Part shown: positions 52,046-61,065 of the stretch, piece after piece | Numbering within the stretch: the first letter of the stretch is position 1 | Layout: each line of letters begins with the position of its first letter | Source: Halostella salina | GTDB lineage: Archaea; Halobacteriota; Halobacteria; Halobacteriales; Natronoarchaeaceae | Length of the DNA stretch: 64,000 bases | Direction: 5' to 3' | NCBI RefSeq assembly: GCF_003675855.1 | Contig: NZ_RCIH01000011.1 | Coordinates: 31,579 to 95,578, forward strand | Made by a program: the position numbers and the translations under genes | The notes under the pieces: generated by a model | Told to the model about the DNA's origin: nothing | The model's database searches: none | What the model saw: only the letters and a program-made list of their open reading frames with translations

Positions 52046-53029
52046 CTATTCGGCGTCTTTCAGGTAGACGTTCCCCTGCACGACGACGGAGCCGCCACCC
52101 GCCGGCCGACGGTCGGAGGTCGGCTCGGAATCGCTCACGAGCGCGGACAACGACTCCCACTTCAGCAGCGCGAACCCGGCGACGATGACGGCGAACCCGG
52201 CCACGGTCGAGGCGGTGATCGTCTCGCCCAGCGCCGCCCAGCCGGCGACCGCGGCGACGGCCGGCGTGGCGTAGTTGACGAGGCTCGCCTCGTTCGGCCC
52301 GGTGCGCTCCAGCAGGTCGAAGTAGAGCAGGAACCCACCGGCCCCGGCAACGACGGCGAGATACAGCAGGCCGGCGACGACACGGGGCGACCACGAGGCG
52401 GCCGCGAGCGACTCCCCTGTCGCCGCGCTGATGGCGTGCAACACGAGCGCACCGACGGCCAGCATCCACGCCTGCGTCGGCACGGTGCCGAGGCCGACGC
52501 GGAACCGCCGCGTCAGCACCGACCCGAGCGCGAAGGAGAGCGCCGAGAGGAACAGCAGCCCGACGCCGAGGATCCCGCCGTCGAGCGACGAGCCGGTCGG
52601 GTTCGCGACGACCGCGACGCCGACGAGGCCGAGCAGGACGCCGGCGACCCCGGGCCGCGACAGCGTCTCGTCGTCCAGCAGCAGGAAGGCGATCGGCGGC
52701 GTGACGACGGGTGTGAGGCTGAGCACGATCGCGCCGATCGCGGAGCTGACGTACTGCTGGCCGGAGAACAGCAGCGCGAAGTGGAGCCCGACCATCAGCG
52801 TTCCGCCCGTCGCGACGAGACGCAGTTCGGGGCCGGCACGGGGGATCCAGCGCTCCGACCGGATGGCTGCGTACCCGAGCACCACCAGCGCGGCGATGTC
52901 GTACCGCAGCGCGGCGAACAGCACCGGCGGGAGCGACGCGAGCCCCGATTTGATCGCGATAAACGACGACCCCCACACGACGGCGAGAGCGACGAACGTC
53001 CAGACGTTTCTGAATTTGTATATATCCAT
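52046..53029 (-). CDS. EamA/DMT-superfamily permease
   Basis: This 327-residue protein has ten hydrophobic segments in two EamA repeats. The first begins VWTFVALAVVWGSSFIAIKSGL and includes FSGQQYVSSAIGAIVLSLTP, and the second carries YFDLLERTGPNEASLVNYATP, all classic EamA landmarks. The C-terminus is acidic. Substrates of this branch are unknown (amino acids, nucleosides or drugs). An AGGAGG tract is centred about 11 bases upstream of the ATG (53038-53043), a rare strong Shine-Dalgarno for this genome. This suggests a leadered mRNA, unlike its leaderless neighbours. Confidence 0.85.
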   Translation of the reverse strand: MDIYKFRNVWTFVALAVVWGSSFIAIKSGLASLPPVLFAALRYDIAALVVLGYAAIRSERWIPRAGPELRLVATGGTLMVGLHFALLFSGQQYVSSAIGAIVLSLTPVVTPPIAFLLLDDETLSRPGVAGVLLGLVGVAVVANPTGSSLDGGILGVGLLFLSALSFALGSVLTRRFRVGLGTVPTQAWMLAVGALVLHAISAATGESLAAASWSPRVVAGLLYLAVVAGAGGFLLYFDLLERTGPNEASLVNYATPAVAAVAGWAALGETITASTVAGFAVIVAGFALLKWESLSALVSDSEPTSDRRPAGGGSVVVQGNVYLKDAE

Positions 53030-53244
53030 TGTAAACTCCTCCTGCGAGAGACCGCGGGGATATACTCCGTAATCACCCCGTATGCATCAATTTTCTCGAA
53101 GTAACGGTACCACGTCACACTGTCGTATGGGAGTCCGTTTCTCGGAAATATTAACCGATCTCGTCGAGCAGGATCGGGCACCGTTGCCGGCCGAGACCCC
53201 GGTGTTCCGGCAGGTTCAAACGGATCGGGTCCTAACCGGCGAGC
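53030..53244. other. Gap between the EamA permease and the YlbF-like gene
   Basis: This 215-base region contains the Shine-Dalgarno of the EamA gene at its left end. On the minus strand it also holds a stretch that reads GLPYDSVTWYRYFEKIDAYG in one frame, with plausible amino-acid composition, which may be the remnant of a decayed gene. At 53147-53158 there is a TATA-like GAAATATTAACC. The plus-strand gene has no clear promoter of its own except GGTTCAAACG about 25-30 bases before its ATG. Confidence 0.45.
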
Positions 53245-53643
53245 ATGAGCATCGAGACCGACGCTGCCGCGGAGACGGCCGACGAAGACGTCGAGGCGCT
53301 CGGCCGGGAGCTCGGCGAGGCGATCGCCGACCTGCCCGAGTATCGGGAGTTCGAGGAGAAGAAAGCGGCCGTCGAGGCGTCCGACGAGGCCCAGGCGAAG
53401 ATAGAGGAGTTCGAGGAGATCCGCCAGGAGTTCATGCTCGCCCGGCAGACCGGCGAGGCGAGCCAGGAGGACCTCCGCGAGGTCCAGCGCGCACAGCAGG
53501 AACTGCACGAGATCCCCGTCATGGCGGAGTACCACGACGCCCAGAACGCGCTCGACGCGCGCCTCGAAGCGGTCAACGAGGCGATCTCGGAGCCGCTGGC
53601 CGTCGACTTCGGCGAGGAAGCCGGCGGCTGCTGTCAGGACTGA
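53245..53643 (+). CDS. YlbF/YmcA-family protein
   Basis: This 132-residue helical acidic protein has the YlbF pattern: ALGRELGEAIADLPEYREFEEKKAAVEASDEAQAKIEEFEEI, then FMLARQTGEASQEDLREVQRAQQEL, ending with paired Cys (GGCCQD). In Bacillus the YlbF-YmcA-YaaT complex carries Fe-S clusters and adjusts RNase Y cleavage. Here the single archaeal copy lies just upstream of the menaquinone genes (58 bases before menF), so it may be cotranscribed with them, and its terminal Cys pair may bind a metal. The start at 53245 is the only sensible ATG. Confidence 0.8.
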   Translation: MSIETDAAAETADEDVEALGRELGEAIADLPEYREFEEKKAAVEASDEAQAKIEEFEEIRQEFMLARQTGEASQEDLREVQRAQQELHEIPVMAEYHDAQNALDARLEAVNEAISEPLAVDFGEEAGGCCQD

Positions 53644-53701
53644 GCGCTCGAACCGCCCGAATGGGACAGCCTGAAGGGCGGACAACCCTAACTTCTCGGC
53701 G

Positions 53702-55060
53702 ATGGAGACACAGCGCAGCGGACCGGCCGCGGACGCCCCGCTCGTAACGCGGAGCCGGGCGATACCCGCCGTCCCGGTCCGGACAGCTCTCGACGCCTTC
53801 GACGCCCCGAGAGCCGTCTGGGCCGCGCCCGGCGAGCCGACCGTCGCCGGCTGTGGCGCGGCCGCCACGGTCGTCGCGGACGAGAACCGCTTCGCGGCGG
53901 TCCGCGAGGCGGCCGACGACCTGTTCGGCTCGTTCGACGACGGCGCAGCGCCGCCTGCCCGCCCGCGACTGTTCGGGGGGTTTGCCTTCCACGACGACCA
54001 CGACCCGGAACCGCCGTGGGAGGGATTTCCGCCCGCTTACTTCGTCCTGCCGCGCGTGCAGGTCACGACCGACGGCGACGACGCCTGGGTCACGGTAAAC
54101 GCCGTCGGACCGGACGACCAGTCCGAGGTCGATAACCGACTCGACGCAGCCGCGGCAACCCTGCAGGACCTCCCCGGCCCCGGCCCGCCGGCGGCACCAC
54201 CGGGTGTCGCGGAACGGCGACCGACCACCGGACGCGACGAGTGGCGCGAGCAGGTCGAGGGCGCGCTCGCCCGGATCGACGGCGGCGACCTGACGAAGGT
54301 CGTCCTCGCGCAGGCGCTCGGGACGCGGCTGGAACGGGACCTCTCGGTCCCGGACGCGCTCGCCGCGCTCCGGGCGACGTACCCGGACTGCCACCGCTTT
54401 CTCATCGACGGGCGCGCGCCCGGTGACGCCGGCGACGCAGGTCGGGCCGACGGGTCGACCCTGTTCGGCGCGACCCCGGAGCGCCTCGCGTCGGTGTCGG
54501 GCCGGCGGCTGGAGACCGAGGCGCTCGCCGGCTCGACCGGCCGGGGCGACACGCCCGAGGAGGACGAGTGGCTCGCCCGGGAACTGCTGGACAGCGAGAA
54601 GGACGTGCGCGAACACGAGATCGTCACCGAGGCGGTCCGCGAGCAGATCGCTCCCTTCGCCGCATCCGTCCGCACCGGTCCGCGGACCGTCCGGAAGTTA
54701 GACACGGTCCAGCACCTCCGGACGCCCGTCTCGGCGGATCTGGACGACGCCGAACACGTCCTCGACGTGGTCGAGGCGCTCCACCCGACGCCCGCTGTCG
54801 GCGGCCTGCCGCCGGACCGCGCCCTGCGGACCATCCGCGAGACCGAGACGTTCGACCGGGGGTGGTACGCCGCGCCGGTCGGCTGGTTCGACGCGGCCGG
54901 CAACGGGACGTTCGCGGTGGCGATCCGGTCGGCCGTCGCCCGCGGCGACGCGGCGACGCTGTTTGCCGGAGCCGGCATCGTCGCCGACAGCGACCCCGAA
55001 CGCGAGTGGGACGAGATCCAGCTGAAGTACCGGCCGGTTCTGGACGCCCTCGAACGATGA
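53702..55060 (+). CDS. menF: Isochorismate synthase MenF
   Basis: This 452-residue enzyme of the chorismate-using (MenF/EntC) family has DLTKVVLAQALGTRLE (core lysine region), a RLASVSGRRLETEALAGST stretch and SEKDVREHEIVTEAVREQIAP, in which EKxxxEH carries the metal-binding Glu. It ends with LHPTPAVGGLPPD and the AGAGIVADSDPEREWDEIQLK segment with the second metal ligands. It makes isochorismate, the entry to menaquinone. The first 190 residues are more variable. It overlaps menD by four bases (ATGA). Confidence 0.94.
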   Translation: METQRSGPAADAPLVTRSRAIPAVPVRTALDAFDAPRAVWAAPGEPTVAGCGAAATVVADENRFAAVREAADDLFGSFDDGAAPPARPRLFGGFAFHDDHDPEPPWEGFPPAYFVLPRVQVTTDGDDAWVTVNAVGPDDQSEVDNRLDAAAATLQDLPGPGPPAAPPGVAERRPTTGRDEWREQVEGALARIDGGDLTKVVLAQALGTRLERDLSVPDALAALRATYPDCHRFLIDGRAPGDAGDAGRADGSTLFGATPERLASVSGRRLETEALAGSTGRGDTPEEDEWLARELLDSEKDVREHEIVTEAVREQIAPFAASVRTGPRTVRKLDTVQHLRTPVSADLDDAEHVLDVVEALHPTPAVGGLPPDRALRTIRETETFDRGWYAAPVGWFDAAGNGTFAVAIRSAVARGDAATLFAGAGIVADSDPEREWDEIQLKYRPVLDALER

Positions 55061-56793
55061 CCGCCGCGGAACACAACGAGGCGTGGGCCGACGCCCTCGT
55101 CGCCGAACTCGCCGCCGGCGGGGTCGACGCGGTCTGCATCGCGCCCGGGAGCCGGTCGACGCCGCTCACGATGGCCTTTGCACGCAACGACGACGTGCGG
55201 GTCTACTCGCATCTGGACGAGCGCTCAGCGGCGTACTTCGCGCTGGGGCGCGCTCGCCGGACGGGCGAGGTGACGCCGCTGGTCTGCACCTCCGGCACCG
55301 CCGCCGCGAACTTCCACCCGGCCGTCATCGAGGCCAGCCAGGCGCGCGTCCCGCTGCTCCTGCTCACTGCCGACCGCCCGCCCGAACTGCGGGACAGCGG
55401 CGCGAACCAGACCGTCGACCAGACGAAGCTGTACGGCGACGCCGTCCGCTGGTTCCGCGAACTGCCAGAACCGGAAGCGGCGGGCCGCACCCTCCGCTCG
55501 CTCCGGACGACGGCGGCCCGCGCGCTCGCCGAGGCGACCGGGACGCCCGCCGGCCCGGTCCACCTCAACTGCCCGTTCCGGAAGCGGCTGGAACCGCCCG
55601 AGGGAACCGAGAACGAGGACCGCCGGACGGCCGCACCCGAGCGCCCGCACGTCCGGACGACTGCCGGCCGGCCGGCGCTCTCCGACGACCGCGTCGCCGA
55701 CCTCGCCGCGGCCGTCTCGGACGCGGACCGCGGCCTCGTCGTCGCGGGGCCGGCCGACGACGCAGCGCCCGAGCCGGGGACCGTCGCCGACTTCGCCGAG
55801 ACGACCGGGTTCCCGGTGCTCGCCGACCCGCTGTCCGGCGTGCGGTACGGGCCACACGTCGACGACGCGCCGGTGCTCGGCGGCTACGACAGTTTCGTCG
55901 ACCCGGCAGTGACCGACGACTGGCCGGACCCGGATCTCGTCGTGCGAGTCGGCGCGTCGCCCACGTCCAAGCCCCTGCGGAAGTACCTCCGACGAACCGG
56001 CCCGCGCCAGTTCGTCGTCGATCCGGCCGGGGGCTGGCGCGAGGCGGAGTTCGCGGCGACGGACCTCGTCGTCGCCGACCCGGGGCGACTGCTCGACGCC
56101 CTCGCCGACCGCGTCGACGACGGTGCCGACGCCGGCTGGCGCGAGCGCTGGACCGCCGCCGAGGACCGGCACTGGGCCACCGTCGCGGACGCCCGCGGCG
56201 AGCGCCGGTTCGAGGGCGACGTGCTGGCGACTGTCGTCGAGGACGCACCCGACCCCGCGACGCTGTTCGTGTCGAACAGCATGCCGGTCCGGGACCTGGA
56301 CCGCTTCGGCGCGCCGTGGGCGGCCGACCTGACCGTCCTCGGCAACCGCGGCGCGAGCGGCATCGACGGCATCGTCAGCACGGCGCTGGGAGCCGGGAGC
56401 GCGACGGCCGACCCGCTCGTGCTGGTGACGGGCGACCTCGCCTTCTACCACGACATGAACGGCCTGCTCGCGGTCGGGCGCTGCGGCGTCGACGCCACGG
56501 TCGTCGTCGTGAACAACGACGGCGGCGGTATCTTCCACATGCTCCCGGTCGAGGCCTTCGATCCCCCGTTCACCGAGCAGTTCAAGACGCCCCACGGGCT
56601 GGACTTCGCGCCCGCCGCGGAGCTGTACGGGCTGGAGTTCGTCCGCGCCCGGGACCGGGACGCGTTCCGCGAGGCCTACCGGGCGTCGCTCGACAGCGGT
56701 GGGACGCAGGTGATCGAAGTCCCGTTCGACGCCGAGCGGAGCCACCGCGAGCGCGAGGCGATCCGCGACGCCGTCGTCGCTGACCTGGCCTGA
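55057..56793 (+). CDS. menD: SEPHCHC synthase MenD
   Basis: This 578-residue ThDP enzyme has GVDAVCIAPGSRSTPLTMAFA, the MenD N-terminal signature with the catalytic Glu region, then VCTSGTAAANFHPAVIEAS. HDMNGLLAVGRCGVDATVVVVNNDGGGIFHML holds the GDG...N ThDP/Mg2+ motif (TGDLAFYHDMNG, with NNDGGGIF after). It adds alpha-ketoglutarate to isochorismate. The start lies inside the menF stop. It ends exactly at the boundary of the convergent J-domain gene (no gap). Confidence 0.94.
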   Translation: MTAAEHNEAWADALVAELAAGGVDAVCIAPGSRSTPLTMAFARNDDVRVYSHLDERSAAYFALGRARRTGEVTPLVCTSGTAAANFHPAVIEASQARVPLLLLTADRPPELRDSGANQTVDQTKLYGDAVRWFRELPEPEAAGRTLRSLRTTAARALAEATGTPAGPVHLNCPFRKRLEPPEGTENEDRRTAAPERPHVRTTAGRPALSDDRVADLAAAVSDADRGLVVAGPADDAAPEPGTVADFAETTGFPVLADPLSGVRYGPHVDDAPVLGGYDSFVDPAVTDDWPDPDLVVRVGASPTSKPLRKYLRRTGPRQFVVDPAGGWREAEFAATDLVVADPGRLLDALADRVDDGADAGWRERWTAAEDRHWATVADARGERRFEGDVLATVVEDAPDPATLFVSNSMPVRDLDRFGAPWAADLTVLGNRGASGIDGIVSTALGAGSATADPLVLVTGDLAFYHDMNGLLAVGRCGVDATVVVVNNDGGGIFHMLPVEAFDPPFTEQFKTPHGLDFAPAAELYGLEFVRARDRDAFREAYRASLDSGGTQVIEVPFDAERSHREREAIRDAVVADLA

Positions 56794-57699
56794 TCACGGG
56801 CTGAGCGCCCGTTCGAGGCCGACAGCGAAGGCGAACAGCGACCACGCCCCGCCGACGGCCGCCACCGCGGCCAGCGAGAACGGGTCGGCCGAGAGCGCGA
56901 CGACGCCGAGCGGCGCGAGCACGCTCCAGACGCCGAACAGGACGGTGCCGAGCGGCGGGACGGTGAGGAGGTAGCCGGTGACCAGCAGCGTACAGCCGCC
57001 GACGACCAGCCGGGCGAGCAGCGGGAATGCCGGGAGGAACGTGCTGGCGACCATCACCGGGTAGAGGAACAGCATGCCGGCGAGGAACATCACGCGGTCG
57101 GGCGTGAGCGGCACCCTGACCCGGTCCTCGCGCGCCGCCGCCTGGCCCCAGTCCCGAACGGCATAGGACGACGACTCCTCCCGGCCCGTGCGTTCCCGGT
57201 AGAACTGCTGGCGGCGGCTGGAGCGCGACTGGCCGCCGGCGGCGGTCGCCCCGCGTTCGCCCGCGGTCGACCGGTCCTCGCGTCGGTCGGTCGCAGTTCC
57301 GTCGTCGCTCCCGAAGCCGGTCGCCTCGTCGGTCGCCCACTGCTCGGCGGCGTCGCTCGGATCCGTTGAGCCATTCGAATCCGTCGAGTCGGCCGAATTC
57401 GTCGCGTCGGCGGCGTCCTCGCGCTCGGCCGTCCACGGCGACTGCTCGGTTCCGGCGGCGTTGCCGCCGTGGATGTGGCGGACGTACGCGTCGTGGCCGA
57501 GGCGGTCGTAGCGGGCGCGCTCGTCGGCATTGCCCAGCACCTCCTCGGCGCGGGTCACCTCGCGGAACCGCTCGCTCGCGTCGGGCGCGTCGCTCACGTC
57601 CGGGTGGGTCTCCTTGACCTTCTCGCGGTAGGCGTCCTCGATCTCGTCCTGCGAGGCGTCGCGCCCGACCCCGAGCACGTCGTAGTACGTCTCCGCCAT
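56794..57699 (-). CDS. J-domain membrane protein
   Basis: This 301-residue protein begins MAETYYDVLGVGRDASQDEIEDAYREKVKETHPDVSDAP, a complete J domain with the HPD tripeptide (about residues 32-34). An acidic, Ser/Thr/Asp-rich disordered linker follows (about 75-175). Four hydrophobic segments come next (about 185-295): LFLYPVMVASTFLPAFPLLARLV and later GVVALSADPFSLAAVAAV. J domains stimulate Hsp70 (DnaK) ATPase. The membrane part would recruit DnaK to the membrane, possibly for membrane-protein folding. It sits between menD and menB on the other strand. The start is the ATG at 57697-57699, giving the exact J-domain N-terminus. Confidence 0.85.
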   Translation of the reverse strand: MAETYYDVLGVGRDASQDEIEDAYREKVKETHPDVSDAPDASERFREVTRAEEVLGNADERARYDRLGHDAYVRHIHGGNAAGTEQSPWTAEREDAADATNSADSTDSNGSTDPSDAAEQWATDEATGFGSDDGTATDRREDRSTAGERGATAAGGQSRSSRRQQFYRERTGREESSSYAVRDWGQAAAREDRVRVPLTPDRVMFLAGMLFLYPVMVASTFLPAFPLLARLVVGGCTLLVTGYLLTVPPLGTVLFGVWSVLAPLGVVALSADPFSLAAVAAVGGAWSLFAFAVGLERALSP

Positions 57700-57847
57700 G
57701 CGGCGCTTCCCGGCCTGTTGCCGCCGCGGTGACAAAAGCGCCCCGGCCATCCGACGGGCGCGACCCGACGAACGTCGTCACGGCCGCGAGTGGCGTCGCG
57801 ACGTGCGGCCGCGACGGGAGTGAGCAAACGCGGTGGGTTTGCGAACT

Positions 57848-57894
57848 CCGTCGCGGTCGTGAGGCGAGCGAAGCGAGGCGGGCGACCGCGACGG
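57848..57894. repeat. Perfect 12-base inverted repeat upstream of menB
   Basis: CCGTCGCGGTCG (57848-57859) and its exact reverse complement (57883-57894) flank a 23-base loop containing GCGAGCGAAGCGAGG. The CCGTCGC arm could instead pair with an upstream GCGACGG at 57811-57817, so two mutually exclusive hairpins are possible. Confidence 0.5.
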
Positions 57895-57898
57895 GAAC

Positions 57899-57906
57899 CT
57901 ATTTTT
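57899..57906 (+). promoter_or_regulatory. TATA-like element of menB
   Basis: CTATTTTT lies 28-35 bases before the menB ATG at 57934, consistent with a leaderless transcript starting just after the hairpin. Confidence 0.5.
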
Positions 57907-57933
57907 CCCTGCCGGCCCGACTCCCGGGAAACG

Positions 57934-58821
<888 letters not shown>

Positions 58822-58850
58822 ACGAACTTTTTCCCGGTCGGGTGTCCTCA

Positions 58851-59003
58851 CAGGCCTTCGGCCTGCTGCGGGTACCCTCCCGGCAAAAACTTCGATGAAA
58901 AAGGCCGCGAGCGCCGCGGGCGCTCGCGGGGTCCTCACGAACGAAGTGAGTGAGGGCTCGTCAGAGCTTCGCTCTGACGGAGAAACGCCGCCGTAGGCGG
59001 CGT
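58851..59003. repeat. Array of five stem-loops after menB
   Basis: Five consecutive dyads are visible: 58851-58865 (CAGGCC, 3-base loop), 58905-58929 (CCGCGAGCGCC, 11+3+11), 58933-58955 (CCTCAC, with an 11-base loop), 58959-58979 (CGTCAGAGC, 9+3+9) and 58985-59003 (ACGCCGCC, 8+3+8). All arms match perfectly. They lie between menB and menA in a region with no gene; the spacing is unlike CRISPR and the arm sequences differ. Confidence 0.6.
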
Positions 59004-59089
59004 ATGCTAGTGCCCGCCGCAGCGACCGAACCCCGACGGACCGCCCCGCAACCACAGGGGATATGGCGGGCCCGGCCCTAGCGCCGACA

Positions 59090-60034
59090 ATGACCGAAGT
59101 CGCCAACGCCGCGGACGTTTCGCGGACGCGGGCGTGGCTGATGGCCGCCCGGCCACAGACCCTCCCCGCGGCGGCCGCGCCGGTGATCGTCGGGACCGGG
59201 CTGGCCGCCCGGGACGGCGTGTTCGCGCCGTTGCCGGCGCTGGTCGCGTTCGTCGGCGCGGCGCTGATACAGGTCGGGACGAACTTCGCCAACGACTACT
59301 ACGACGCGGCGAAGGGCGCTGACACCGAGGACCGCGAGGGGTTCACCCGCGTCACGCAGTCCGGCCTCATCTCCGCCGCGGAGGTCAAGCGCGCGGCGTT
59401 TCTCACCTTCGGCCTCGCGGTGCTGTCCGGCACCTACCTCGTCTACGTCGGCGGCGTGCCGATCCTCGCGATCGGCCTGCTGTCAGTTGCGAGCGGCATC
59501 GCCTACACCGGCGGGCCGTACCCGCTCGGCTACCACGGGCTGGGCGACCTGTTCGTGTTCGTCTTCTTCGGCGTGATCGCGGTGACGGGCACCTACTACG
59601 TGCAGGCTGCCGCGGTGCTGGCCGAACCGCTCACCGTCGCGATACCAGCCGGGACGGTAACGACGACGGCGCTGCTTGCCAGCCTCCCCGTGGCCGCCAT
59701 CTCGACGGGGATCATCGTCGTGAACAACGTCCGCGACATGGAGACGGACGCCGAGGCGGGCAAGACGACGCTTGCAGTCCTGCTCGGCTACCGCTGGAGC
59801 CGGGTCGAGTACGTCGGCCTGCTCGCGCTGGCCTACGCCGTGCCCGTCTACTTCGCCGCGACCGACTTCGGGCCGACAGCCCTGCTGCCGCTGCTGACGC
59901 TCCCCTACGCCGCCGTCGTCGCGCGGACCGTCTGCACGGAGCGATCGGGTGAGGCGCTCAACCCCGCGCTGGAACGGACCGGGAAACTGCTCGCCGCCCA
60001 TTCGGCGCTGTTCGCGCTGGGGCTGGTGTGGTGA
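59090..60034 (+). CDS. menA: 1,4-Dihydroxy-2-naphthoate polyprenyltransferase MenA
   Basis: This 314-residue UbiA-family prenyltransferase has the first Asp-rich motif NFANDYYDAAKGAD and the second, VVNNVRDMETDAEAG. Nine hydrophobic segments are visible. The enzyme joins DHNA to a polyprenyl chain in the membrane, giving demethylmenaquinone. I use the ATG at 59090, close to the first conserved helix; 59063 would add residues. It overlaps menC downstream (TGATG). The methyltransferase for the last step (MenG/UbiE) is not in the window. Confidence 0.93.
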   Translation: MTEVANAADVSRTRAWLMAARPQTLPAAAAPVIVGTGLAARDGVFAPLPALVAFVGAALIQVGTNFANDYYDAAKGADTEDREGFTRVTQSGLISAAEVKRAAFLTFGLAVLSGTYLVYVGGVPILAIGLLSVASGIAYTGGPYPLGYHGLGDLFVFVFFGVIAVTGTYYVQAAAVLAEPLTVAIPAGTVTTTALLASLPVAAISTGIIVVNNVRDMETDAEAGKTTLAVLLGYRWSRVEYVGLLALAYAVPVYFAATDFGPTALLPLLTLPYAAVVARTVCTERSGEALNPALERTGKLLAAHSALFALGLVW

Positions 60035-61065
60035 TGCAACTGGACCGCCGCGACTTCGCGCTGCCGCTCGACCGCCCCCTGCGAACTTCGCGGGGGGAGA
60101 TAGCCGAGCGAACGGGCGTCCTCGTCCGGGTGGCCGACGACGGCAACCGGGGGCTGGGGGAGGCGTCGCCGCTCCCCGGCTGGACCGAGTCGCTCGCCGA
60201 CTGCCGCGCCGGGCTCGACCGCGCCGCCCGTGCGCTGCCGGAGGGGCCGGACGCCGCGCTGGCCGCCGTCGACGGCCCCGCGGCGCGCCACGGACTCTCC
60301 CTCGCCCTCGCGGACCTGCGGGCAAGCGAGGCCGGCCTCCCGCTCTACCGCTACCTCGGCGGGGACGACGCCGTCACCGCGGTCCCGGTCAACGCGACCG
60401 TCGGCGACGCGCCGCCGGACGAGACCGCAGCGGCCGCCGAGGCCGCCGTGGCTGACGGCGTCGACTGCGTGAAGGTGAAGGTCGGCGCGCGCGCGGTCGA
60501 CGCCGACGCCCGGCGGCTCCGGGCCGTCCGCGACGCCGTCGGTCCAGAGGTCTCGCTCCGGGCCGATGCGAACGGCGCGTGGGACCGCGCGACTGCGGAG
60601 CGGGCGCTCGACGCGTTCGCCGAGTTCGGCGTCGAGTTCGTCGAGCAGCCGCTCCCGACCGAGGACCTGTCCGGGCTGGCCGCGCTCCGCGGCGGTCCGG
60701 TCGGCGTGGCCGCCGACGAGAGCCTCGCCGCGGGCGGCGTCGACGCCGTCCTGAACGCGGACGCGGCCGACGCGCTGATACTCAAGCCGATGGCGCTGGG
60801 CGGCGTCGACCGCGCCCGCGAGGCTGCGCTCCGCGCTCGGGCGGCGGGCGTCACGCCGGTCGTCACGACGACGATAGACGCCGTCGTCGCGCGGACCGCG
60901 GCGGTCCACCTCGCGGCCTCGCTCGCGCCGGTCGCCCCCTGCGGGCTGGCGACGGGCGGCCGACTGGAGCGTGACCTCACCGCCGACCCGGCACCGGTGA
61001 GCGACGGGGCGGTCCACGTGCCACAGCTGCCGGGCAACGGAACGACGGGGGCGTGGTCGGCGTGA
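60034..61065 (+). CDS. menC: o-Succinylbenzoate synthase MenC
   Basis: This 343-residue enolase-superfamily enzyme has CVKVKVG (Lys147 and Lys149, the KxK catalytic pair), RADANGAW (Asp178), EFVEQPL (Glu204), VAADESL (Asp228) and ILKPMALGG (Lys251), the full metal and proton-transfer set. It dehydrates SHCHC to OSB. Three alternative starts exist (GTG 60028 and 60031, ATG 60034); I use the ATG, whose A is the last base of the menA stop codon (TGATG). It overlaps menE. Confidence 0.94.
   Translation: MQLDRRDFALPLDRPLRTSRGEIAERTGVLVRVADDGNRGLGEASPLPGWTESLADCRAGLDRAARALPEGPDAALAAVDGPAARHGLSLALADLRASEAGLPLYRYLGGDDAVTAVPVNATVGDAPPDETAAAAEAAVADGVDCVKVKVGARAVDADARRLRAVRDAVGPEVSLRADANGAWDRATAERALDAFAEFGVEFVEQPLPTEDLSGLAALRGGPVGVAADESLAAGGVDAVLNADAADALILKPMALGGVDRAREAALRARAAGVTPVVTTTIDAVVARTAAVHLAASLAPVAPCGLATGGRLERDLTADPAPVSDGAVHVPQLPGNGTTGAWSA

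Larger units (their letters stand above)
57700..57933. other. GC-rich hairpin region before menB
   Basis: This 234-base gap between the divergent J-domain gene and menB contains three related GCGACGG-type segments (57811-57817, 57848-57859 and 57883-57894). The last two can pair as a perfect 12-base stem (CCGTCGCGGTCG arms) with a 23-base loop. The menB TATA element follows at 57899-57906. Confidence 0.5.

Noticed and set aside
58851..59003. CRISPR-like array
   Set aside because: The dyads have different arm sequences and no constant repeat or spacer length.
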